Shown: positions 6,552 through 12,966 of the stretch, piece after piece
How positions within the stretch are numbered: position 1 is the stretch's first letter
How the letters are laid out: the number at the start of each line of letters is the position of its first letter
From: JAAYAY01 sp964429355
GTDB lineage: Bacteria > Planctomycetota > Planctomycetia > Pirellulales > Thermoguttaceae
DNA length: 21,712 nucleotides
Assembly (NCBI GenBank): GCA_964429355.1
Contig: CAYSCH010000134.1
Coordinates: forward strand, 1 to 21,712
Direction of reading: 5' to 3'
Notes under the pieces: model-generated
Told to the model about the DNA's origin: nothing
What the model saw: only the letters and a program-made list of their open reading frames with translations
Database searches by the model: none
Program-made: the position numbers and the translations under genes

Positions 6552-7016
6552 TCAGTTCGTGTTGCGGTCAGCCTGTCCTTTCAGGAGCCGCTGCGCAAAG
6601 GGCCAAGTGGCCTCCAGATGCCGGAGGTACGACTCCGGATCGAGAAGGTCCGTGCCGTTGCCTCGCACTTCCAGCAGCCACGCTGAATCATACAGGTTGG
6701 TGTTGATCAGGCCAGGGGTGGAGAGGACCGATTCGTTAACGGATTCGACCCGGCCGCTGACGGGCGAATACAAATCGCTGGTCGCCTTCGACGCCTCCAC
6801 ATAGCCGATCTGCCCGCCGGTCTCGATCCGACTGCCTGTTTCCATGGACCACCGGAGGTGATGCATGTCGCCCAGGAGCCGTACCGCGTAAGCCGAGAAC
6901 CCCAGCCGGAGCATCTCCCCCTGCTGAAGGATCCACATATGGTTCCGCGCATAGAGCCGGTCGACCGGAAGTATCGCCGGCGATTGACCCATCATGAATA
7001 CGAGGGGCTTTGACAT
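6552..7016 (-). CDS. GcvH-like lipoyl-domain protein (orphan glycine-cleavage H-type)
   Basis: The product is 154 aa, a little longer than GcvH (about 125-130 aa). It matches the H-protein fold: YARNHMWI (22-29) corresponds to the DHEWI region, GYVEASKATSDLYSPVSG (71-88) holds the expected lipoylation lysine K77, and NESVLSTPGLINTNLYDSAW (94-113) matches the NEAL...P.L.N..PY..GW region. About 20 extra residues precede the fold and about 30 follow it. No P-, T- or L-protein gene is present nearby. It sits between the beta-propeller gene (42 nt) and the ferredoxin-domain gene. Known: besides glycine cleavage, GcvH-like lipoate-binding proteins act in other pathways, such as sHdr sulfur oxidation. 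Inference: the dithiolane arm may carry an intermediate or reducing equivalents for the neighbouring redox system. There is no visible Shine-Dalgarno at the ATG. Confidence 0.9.
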   Translation of the reverse strand: MSKPLVFMMGQSPAILPVDRLYARNHMWILQQGEMLRLGFSAYAVRLLGDMHHLRWSMETGSRIETGGQIGYVEASKATSDLYSPVSGRVESVNESVLSTPGLINTNLYDSAWLLEVRGNGTDLLDPESYLRHLEATWPFAQRLLKGQADRNTN

Positions 7017-7058
7017 GGCGCAGGAGGAGGAAGTTGCCGGACGAGACGGCCCGGCCGG

Positions 7059-8195
7059 CTACGGCTTTTTCCCGAAGCAGAACAGGGTTCCTTCGTCGGT
7101 CCCGATCACGAGTCGGCCCTCGACAACCGCCGGCGAGCCGAGAAAAGATCCGCCCGCGTCGTACTGCCACACTTCGCGACCAGTCTGGACCTCGAGGGCG
7201 TAGAGCCGCCCATCGCCGGAACCGATGAAGACCCGTTCGCCAACGATCACGGGCGAACTCTCGATCTTTCCGCGGGTTGCATAGTTCCAGAGCGACTTGC
7301 CCGTGGCGGGTTCGACGGCGTGCACGGCTTTGTCCAGGGACCCGACAACGACCACCTTCTCGGTCGCTGCCGCCGAACTGCGGAACGGCATCTGCCGCTG
7401 CCCGGCCGTATAACGCCACACGATGCTGGGAGTCTTCCAGTCGATACCGAAGAAGGTGGAGCCCTCCGTGCCGACGAACAGCAGGTCGCCTACCACGGCA
7501 GGTGTGGAACCGGTGGGAGCTTCGATGGCCACGCTTCCGATTTCCTTGCCCTGATCGAGATCGACTACGTGAAGGCTTCCGTCACAGCCGGCAACGAAGG
7601 CACGGTTTTCGACGATCGTGGGAAAGCAGCGGATCTGGTCCTGACTTTCATATTTCCAGGCCAGTTCGCCTGAGGCCGCCTTGAGGCAATAGAGCATTCC
7701 GTCCTGGGAACCGAACAGGACCTTGTCCTGATAGAAGTTGGCGCTGGAATTGATCTCAGCCTCGGAATCGAAGGTCCAGCGTTCGCTGCCATCCTCGGCC
7801 GACACACAGTGGAACCGTCCGTCAACATCGCCAACGTACACCAGTCCCGCGACGACCGACGGCGAGGCGGTGAAGCCGAGTTCGGTCGAAAACGCCCACA
7901 GTTTCTTTCCCGTCTGGAGTTCAAGGCAATACAGGCTGCCGTCGGTGGAACCGAGGAAGACGCGGTCTTTGACGATCGCCGCCGTGGATTCGAACCCGCC
8001 CTTTTCCGTTTTGAAGGTCCAAAGGACTTCCAGCTTCTCCGGCAACTCGGCTGCGGCAACGCCGGTTGCCCGAGGACCGCCGCGGAACAGCGGCCAGTCG
8101 GCCGCCTCCGCGGCTCCGCTAGCCCGCACCGGCCCCGTGACGGACGTGAGCGCTAATAGGAATGCGAGAAGAAGGGGGGCGGACCGGAACTGCAT
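7059..8195 (-). CDS. Exported PQQ-like beta-propeller repeat protein
   Basis: The product is 378 aa. An N-terminal signal peptide (MQFRSAPLLLAFLLALTSV...RASGA) ends near residue 25. The rest is about seven repeats of the PQQ-enzyme/BamB type: strands such as VFLGSTDGSLYCLELQTGKK, VYVGDVDGRFHCVSAEDG, VLFGSQDGMLYCLKAASGEL and VFIGSGDGRLYALEVQTGRE, each ending in a Trp-containing strand (LWAF, RWTF, AWKY, VWRY, LWNY, VWQY). There is no catalytic quinoprotein domain, so it is probably a scaffold or binding propeller in the periplasm. The ATG at 8195 gives a proper signal peptide and has GGGAG about 10 nt upstream. It is co-directional with the lipoyl, ferredoxin and reductase genes, but its exported location makes a direct role in their chemistry uncertain. 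Confidence 0.92.
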   Translation of the reverse strand: MQFRSAPLLLAFLLALTSVTGPVRASGAAEAADWPLFRGGPRATGVAAAELPEKLEVLWTFKTEKGGFESTAAIVKDRVFLGSTDGSLYCLELQTGKKLWAFSTELGFTASPSVVAGLVYVGDVDGRFHCVSAEDGSERWTFDSEAEINSSANFYQDKVLFGSQDGMLYCLKAASGELAWKYESQDQIRCFPTIVENRAFVAGCDGSLHVVDLDQGKEIGSVAIEAPTGSTPAVVGDLLFVGTEGSTFFGIDWKTPSIVWRYTAGQRQMPFRSSAAATEKVVVVGSLDKAVHAVEPATGKSLWNYATRGKIESSPVIVGERVFIGSGDGRLYALEVQTGREVWQYDAGGSFLGSPAVVEGRLVIGTDEGTLFCFGKKP

Positions 8196-8281
8196 GAGAA
8201 TCCAGCTCCCTGAATAGCCTTGCGGGATTCCCGGCAAAAGGTGGCTGTCACCTCCTTCCTCCTGGAATCACGCAACCTCAT

Positions 8282-8752
8282 TTAGTGCACGTGCGATGAA
8301 TCGGTCGTGGCACTCAGTTGGGAGAGTACCTGGAGCAAACCGTTCAGGTGCGCCACCCTCGGCCCGAAACGGTCGACGAACTCGTTGAGCATGAACTCAC
8401 CGTCCCGCAGCGTCTCGAAATTCTCACCAATTTCGCCGGTAAGCGTTTCCAAATATTCCGTCTGGATCTTGCTCAGCGATTCTGCGGCCATGCGGCAGGC
8501 GCGAGCCAGACTTGGATTGGCCTGTTTCCATTGACCGAGCTCGGCCGCCCGTTGGCGTTGGGCTGCACCCATCTGATTGACGAGCTCTTCCAGCAATTCG
8601 TTTTGCCGGTCTTGTGCGGCAAGCATGGCTCGAAGGAGTCCCGCCATTTCGGCAAACATTGCCGCCCCTGAGTGGGTCGGTGGGGCCGGAGCGCCGTGCG
8701 AGACGTCGATTTGGCTGAAGAAGGAGGGATGAGGACGGTTATGATCTGTCAT
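8282..8752 (-). CDS. Conserved hypothetical helical protein
   Basis: The product is 156 aa. After a Pro/His-rich N-terminus (about 1-28) it is almost entirely helical: residues 30-75 are rich in Ala, Gln, Glu and Leu with a heptad-like pattern (AAQDRQNELLEELVNQM), suggesting a coiled coil. A second conserved-looking half contains LRDGEFMLNEFVDRFGPRV and a Leu-rich ending. There is no signal peptide, membrane helix or catalytic motif. The ATG at 8752 follows AAAGGAAAG at good spacing. It is the first gene of the minus-strand block, 86 nt before the beta-propeller gene. Similar proteins seem familiar from planctomycete genomes, but I know of no function. Confidence 0.82.
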   Translation of the reverse strand: MTDHNRPHPSFFSQIDVSHGAPAPPTHSGAAMFAEMAGLLRAMLAAQDRQNELLEELVNQMGAAQRQRAAELGQWKQANPSLARACRMAAESLSKIQTEYLETLTGEIGENFETLRDGEFMLNEFVDRFGPRVAHLNGLLQVLSQLSATTDSSHVH

Positions 8753-9162
8753 AGATGTTCTTTCCTTTCAGACTTCCAGTATAAGCACGACCGACTGGCG
8801 AAGTCGAGCCTTACGTTCCGCATTCTGTGCGCGACTTTTCAACTTGGAGCGATCAGAAATTACCCAAGCGGCACAGGCCTCAAGGACGGCACCTGCCAGC
8901 ATCCCTTTCAGGCCACCTGTCGACGGTGCGAACCGCAAAACTCCCATTTCAGGCAGAGGGGTGCTATACCGCACGGCGAGAAGAAACGCCGCAGGCAACC
9001 CCGTGGCTGCAAACGCCAGATACGGTTCAACCCGCAGGCGTCCGACAAGCGACTGCTAAAGTCGACAGGCGTCACGGCCCGAATTACCGAGAGACACTAT
9101 CAACGTGCTGTCTGTTTGAGAAGATGCGCAGCTTGGGTGTACCGGGAGAAACAGGAAGGCAA
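8753..9162. other. 410-nt spacer between divergent genes
   Basis: It separates the minus-strand block from the plus-strand helicase pair and should hold promoters for both, though no box pair stands out. The plus-strand frames here (for example 8827-9162, upstream of and in frame with the next gene) give low-complexity Arg/Pro/Gln-rich translations and look non-coding. The minus strand holds one more protein-like frame (8768-8998, listed separately). Confidence 0.5.
8768..8998 (-). CDS. Doubtful small membrane-type protein or gene remnant
   Basis: A 76-codon frame starts at TTG 8998; the frame stays open upstream to a TAG at 9056-9058. The translation looks protein-like: a hydrophobic stretch continues from the open region (PYLAFAATGLPAAFLLAV), a second possible helix is GMLAGAVLEACAAWVI, and a basic tail follows (KLKSRAQNAERKARLRQ). 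The TGA ends 15 nt before the start of the 156-aa gene, a typical operon spacing. Against it: no ATG or GTG near the natural N-terminus and no clear Shine-Dalgarno. It could be a real leader gene with a TTG start, the 3' remnant of a lost gene, or chance. Confidence 0.3.
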   Translation of the reverse strand: MPAAFLLAVRYSTPLPEMGVLRFAPSTGGLKGMLAGAVLEACAAWVISDRSKLKSRAQNAERKARLRQSVVLILEV

Positions 9163-9756
9163 ATGACAGCGTTTGACGCCAGTTCCGAGAATCTGCTGGG
9201 TTTTCTGACCGTCGTGGAGGACCACAAACACGGGCTGTTTGGGGGCTATCTTGTCCTCAACCGGGCCGGCAGACCCCTGGAGTTCCATTGCACGGCGCCG
9301 ATTCGGCCAAACCGTGCTCAGGAAATTCTTTACGGCCCGACTTTGCGCCCGTATCTCTACGGCGAGCAGATTGGGCGGACCCTGCTGGAGCAGGGAAGAA
9401 ATGCTACGACGGCTTTACTTACAGACTGCGAACCCATGCTCGCGGTGAGTGAGTTCATATCGTTGCCGGTGGTTCTCGTTGGGGGGGGCAACGGTGAGCC
9501 CCCCTCCGCGGCCGACCAAGGGTCGGAGAACCGCAATGGCCAGAAATGGCGGCTCGACCCGGCCCAGGCCACGGAGCCAAAACTGCGTTTCTTCGAGGTG
9601 GGCGGACAGCGATTTGCCATCCCGCGGAACAGGGCCTCTCAGGAAGACGAGGCGGTTGTTCTCCAAATCGGAACCGTTGCCGCGAGCTTGGATCTCTCCG
9701 AGCCGTTTGATCGCATTCGCGCGGCGATCGACGAAGCGCGGCGCGGAGGCCAGTGA
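9163..9756 (+). CDS. Unrecognised 197-aa protein coupled to a SNF2 helicase
   Basis: The product is 197 aa with no signal peptide or membrane segment. The N-terminal half (about 10-110) looks like a compact alpha/beta domain: LLGFLTVVEDHKHGLFGGYL, EFHCTAPIRPNRAQEILYGP, then a helix and SLPVVLVGGG. Residues 110-135 are a charged low-complexity linker, and a small C-terminal domain follows (KLRFFEVGGQRFAIPRN). The ATG at 9163 has AGGAAGG upstream; in-frame sequence before it looks non-coding. Its TGA overlaps the GTG start of the helicase gene (GTGA), so the two are probably made together. I do not recognise the family. Pairing suggests an accessory or substrate-recognition role for the helicase, which is inference. 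Confidence 0.83.
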   Translation: MTAFDASSENLLGFLTVVEDHKHGLFGGYLVLNRAGRPLEFHCTAPIRPNRAQEILYGPTLRPYLYGEQIGRTLLEQGRNATTALLTDCEPMLAVSEFISLPVVLVGGGNGEPPSAADQGSENRNGQKWRLDPAQATEPKLRFFEVGGQRFAIPRNRASQEDEAVVLQIGTVAASLDLSEPFDRIRAAIDEARRGGQ

Positions 9757-11594
9757 ACCCGATGCCGGAAGGATTCAGCCAAATCGGTGACGATGGGAGC
9801 TTTCAATGGACGGTTCCCGTGCCACCTTCGACGTACGAGCATGAACTCGGCCTGGATGCTCACACATATGTGACGGGCTGGAATCGCGCCCTCCAGCGCG
9901 ACGTACTGATCCAGGTAACTCCGACCGAACTCGGAATCGCGAGGCCCAAGGCGGTGCGGATCCCCATGGAGACGCCGCGGGTTCCCGTGCGGAGCTTTTT
10001 GTTCAGCGACCAGGGATGCGTGGCAGACAGGTCCGCCGTCCCGTCAAGCCCGGACTCGCCGAATGCGAAGCCTCAGAATACGGAAGCGAAGCCGCGGCCG
10101 GTTCAGCGGCTGGCAGGCATGACGCGAATCCGACCTCCCCAGGATGTGATCAAGCTGGAGGATCGCTTGCAGTACCTTCTCCAGCCTTCGCTCGAAATGG
10201 TGCTCTCGGAGCGGTCGCTCGAGTTTCCGTTTGTTCCGTTTCCCTATCAGATGGAGGGGATCGCCTTTCTCTATGTTCGCGAGGCGGCCATTCTCGCCGA
10301 CGAAATGGGCCTGGGAAAAACGATGCAGGCGATCACGGCAATTCGTCTGCTCCTGCGAAGTGGTGAAATCCGATCCGTGCTCCTGGTGTGCCCAAAACCG
10401 CTGGTCTCCAACTGGCGGCGAGAGTTCAGCATGTGGGCGCCCGAAATCCCGGTAGCGATTGTTGAAGGCGACCACAAGCGGCGCCGCTGGCAGTGGCAAC
10501 TGGCGGACGTGCCGGTTAAGATCGCCAACTACGAGTTGATGCTTCGCGACCGGGAGCTGTTCGAGGCAACCGACACGAGTGGCTGCGAGCCGCTCAGGTT
10601 CGATCTTGCCGTGCTCGACGAGGCGCAACGGATCAAGAACCGCCGCAGCACCACCAGCCAGGTGGCGCGTTCCATCTCGCGATCGAGAAATTGGGCCCTG
10701 ACCGGCACGCCGGTGGAGAATTGTGCCGAAGACTTGGTGGGAATCTTCGAGTTCCTGGTGCCGGGACATCTTTCGCCCGAGATGAAGCCCAGCACGTTGG
10801 GTCGCTGTGTCAGCGATTACATCATTCGCCGGACGAAAGACAAGGTGCTGACCGAGTTGCCCCCCAAGATGTTTCGTGATGCGACCATCGAACTCCTGCC
10901 GGAGCAGCGAGAGACCTATCGGTTGGCCGAAGATGAGGGGGTGTTGCGGCTGAGCGAAATGGGCGACGAGGCCACGATCCAGCACGTTTTCGAGTTGATT
11001 CTGAGGTTGAAACAGATCTGCAACTTCGATCCTGCTACCGGGACGAGTGCTAAGTTTGAACGCCTCGAAGCCGATCTGGAAGAGGTCGCTGCGAGCGGGC
11101 GCAAGGCGCTGATCTTCAGCCAGTGGGTCAGTACGTTGCAGTGTCTCTCGAAGCGTCTGGAACGATTCGGGCCGCTCGAGTACCACGGAAAGATTCCCCC
11201 GCGACGCCGCAACGAGATTATTGAGCAATTTCGCGACTCTCCCGACAAACACGCCCTGATGATAAGCTACGGGGCGGGAGGGGTCGGGCTGAACCTCCAG
11301 TTCTGCGAGTACGTATTCCTGTTCGACCGCTGGTGGAACCCCGCCATCGAGGACCAGGCGGTCAACCGGGCCCACCGCATCGGTGCGGCCGGCCCGGTGA
11401 CGGTCACTCGGTTCCTCGTGTCGGACACGATCGAGGAGCGGATCAATCTGGTCCTCGACGAAAAGCGGGAGCTCTTCGAGACGATCCTCTCGGGCACCGA
11501 TCGACCCCAGAACAAGCTGGGGCTGACGCAGAAGGAGATTTTTGGGCTGTTTGATCTCAAGTCGCCCAACGGGCCGATCCGTTTTGCGGCGTGA
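9753..11594 (+). CDS. SNF2-family DEAD/DEAH-box helicase (dsDNA translocase)
   Basis: The product is 613 aa and looks intact. Residues 1-155 are a family-specific N-terminal region with a Pro-rich linker at about 95-130. The SNF2 ATPase lobe follows: Q-motif region FPYQMEGIAFL (163-173), Walker A ADEMGLGKT (182-190), Walker B LDEAQRIKN (288-296) and motif III ALTGTP (315-320). Lobe 2 has LIFSQW (453-458), SYGAGGVGLNLQ (505-516), DRWWNP and NRAHRIG (motif VI, about 538-544). The DEAQ form of motif II is common in bacterial SNF2 proteins. Known: these proteins translocate on duplex DNA and remodel protein-DNA complexes; most do not unwind. The GTG at 9753 overlaps the upstream gene's stop; an ATG at 9762 is an alternative, and GGAGG lies 3 or 12 nt before the two. 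No SWIM or nuclease domain is fused. Confidence 0.95.
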   Translation: MNPMPEGFSQIGDDGSFQWTVPVPPSTYEHELGLDAHTYVTGWNRALQRDVLIQVTPTELGIARPKAVRIPMETPRVPVRSFLFSDQGCVADRSAVPSSPDSPNAKPQNTEAKPRPVQRLAGMTRIRPPQDVIKLEDRLQYLLQPSLEMVLSERSLEFPFVPFPYQMEGIAFLYVREAAILADEMGLGKTMQAITAIRLLLRSGEIRSVLLVCPKPLVSNWRREFSMWAPEIPVAIVEGDHKRRRWQWQLADVPVKIANYELMLRDRELFEATDTSGCEPLRFDLAVLDEAQRIKNRRSTTSQVARSISRSRNWALTGTPVENCAEDLVGIFEFLVPGHLSPEMKPSTLGRCVSDYIIRRTKDKVLTELPPKMFRDATIELLPEQRETYRLAEDEGVLRLSEMGDEATIQHVFELILRLKQICNFDPATGTSAKFERLEADLEEVAASGRKALIFSQWVSTLQCLSKRLERFGPLEYHGKIPPRRRNEIIEQFRDSPDKHALMISYGAGGVGLNLQFCEYVFLFDRWWNPAIEDQAVNRAHRIGAAGPVTVTRFLVSDTIEERINLVLDEKRELFETILSGTDRPQNKLGLTQKEIFGLFDLKSPNGPIRFAA

Positions 11595-11634
11595 ATCCTT
11601 ACTTCCTCCGAGGACTCCAAATACAATAGGGGGT

Positions 11635-12822
11635 ATGGCAAAGCATACCGGTCCCGACATCCCGAAAGTGGCGCTCCTGGTTGAAACGGCTCGCGGATAC
11701 GGCCGCGGCCTGTTGCGAGGGATCGTCAGCTACTCGCGTCTGCACGGTCCTTGGAGCTTCTACGTCACACCGGGTGATTTCGAACAAGCCGTTCCCAAGA
11801 TGCGGCAATGGGGGGGCACAGGAATCATCGCGAGGATCGAGACGCCCCAAGTCGCCAAGGCGATCCTTGACGCGGGTCTGCCCACGATCGCCCTGGATCT
11901 CTCGTCATCGCAGTTGGCGGTCGATAGTCCACTGGCGGCTTTAAGCGAGGTGGCCTCCGATTCCCGTCAGGCGGCGAAAATGGCTGCCGAGCACCTGCTC
12001 GAACGAGGCTTCACGCGGTTTGGTTTTGTCGGGGTTCCCGATCGCGTGTGGTCAGAACGGCGCGAGCAAGGATTTCTTGAACGGATCGTGGCTGCCGGCT
12101 TCGAGGCGATCATCTATCCACAGCCGCGCAGTCGTCGCGATCGGCATTGGGAAAGGGAAATGGAAAGACTTTCCCATTGGCTGAGGGCATTGCCGAAGCC
12201 GATTGGCGTGATGGCCTGCAACGACGACCGTGGGAGGCAGGTTCTGGAAGCCTGCCGCGAGGCGGGGATCCTCGTGCCGGAGCAAATCGCGGTGATTGGC
12301 GTGGACAACGATGAGCTGCTGTGCGACCTCGCCGATCCGCCACTTTCCAGCGTGGCGCTCAATTCCGAAGCCGGCGGCTACCGGGTGGCGGCGCTGCTGG
12401 ACAAGATGATGCGAGGGCACGTGCCCCGGAAACAGACGCTCGTCGTCGAACCGCTGCACGTGGTCGTCAGGCGTTCGACGGACATTATCGCCCTGGACGA
12501 TCCCGACATGGCGTCGGCACTCCGCTTTCTTCACGATCATGCCGCCAGTCCGATCGGTGTTGACGACGTCGTCCGCCACGTTCACCTTTCTCGGCGGACT
12601 CTGGAAGTTCGTTTTCAGAAGACCGTGGGGCGTACCGTGCACGCCGAGATACAGCGGGTGCGGCTGGAACGCGCCAAGCGGCTGCTGACCGAGACCGACC
12701 TGCCGATCCCAAGAATTGCGGATGCGACGGGCTACGGAAGCGCCAGCTACCTGGGGCAAGTGTTTCGCCAGGCCCTTGGCACCACCCCGGCAAGGTTTCG
12801 CCGGCAGATTCGCACCGGCTAA
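11635..12822 (+). CDS. XylR-like AraC-family transcriptional regulator with periplasmic-binding-protein-like sensor domain
   Basis: The product is 395 aa. The N-terminal two-thirds (about 8-280) is a LacI/periplasmic-binding-like sensor: KVALLVETARGYGRGLLRGI at the start, then GFVGVPD, MACNDDRGRQVLEA and VIGVDNDELLCDLADPPLSS, all characteristic. The C-terminal ~100 residues are an AraC double helix-turn-helix (LSRRTLEVRFQKTVG...ERAKRLL...IPRIADATGYGSASYLGQVF). Known: this architecture is that of E. coli XylR, which activates xylose genes when sugar is bound; planctomycetes carry many paralogues, so the ligand here is open. The ATG at 11635 follows AGGGGG; a TACAAT (11622-11627) close before the start hints that a short-leader transcript could begin here. 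Forty nt separate it from the helicase gene. Likely targets are the exported genes downstream, by position only. Confidence 0.93.
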   Translation: MAKHTGPDIPKVALLVETARGYGRGLLRGIVSYSRLHGPWSFYVTPGDFEQAVPKMRQWGGTGIIARIETPQVAKAILDAGLPTIALDLSSSQLAVDSPLAALSEVASDSRQAAKMAAEHLLERGFTRFGFVGVPDRVWSERREQGFLERIVAAGFEAIIYPQPRSRRDRHWEREMERLSHWLRALPKPIGVMACNDDRGRQVLEACREAGILVPEQIAVIGVDNDELLCDLADPPLSSVALNSEAGGYRVAALLDKMMRGHVPRKQTLVVEPLHVVVRRSTDIIALDDPDMASALRFLHDHAASPIGVDDVVRHVHLSRRTLEVRFQKTVGRTVHAEIQRVRLERAKRLLTETDLPIPRIADATGYGSASYLGQVFRQALGTTPARFRRQIRTG

Positions 12823-12853
12823 TGGCCGAGTTCTTAACCGATTGCCGTTTTCC

Positions 12854-12882
12854 TTGACGGCATGCATGGTCCTCATTAGCAT
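12854..12882 (+). promoter_or_regulatory. Possible sigma-70-type promoter
   Basis: TTGACG (12854-12859), a 17-nt spacer and TAGCAT (12877-12882) match the -35 and -10 consensus at 5/6 and 4/6. The pair lies in the 144-nt spacer after the regulator gene and about 85 nt before the ATG of the exported protease-like gene, so it is well placed to start that transcription unit. Consensus match only. Confidence 0.35.
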
Positions 12883-12966
12883 GGCCGGAGGCCTGCACGC
12901 GAAATGGCTTTCTAGCCCGACGGAATGAAAGGGCCTGTTGCCGGAAGTAGCCAAGCGGGAGGATCC

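Noticed and set aside
10615..10625. DEAQ instead of DEAH in helicase motif II as a sign of an unusual enzyme
   Set aside because: DEAQ is common in bacterial SNF2 proteins, so it is not evidence for novelty.
9163..11594. Helicase plus partner as an anti-phage defence system
   Set aside because: No nuclease, methylase, toxin or mobile-element gene is nearby, and neither protein shows a defence-specific domain.
10044..11660. 538-codon minus-strand frame opposite the SNF2 gene
   Set aside because: It is the antisense shadow of the helicase; all helicase motifs read on the plus strand and the antisense translation has no recognisable domain.
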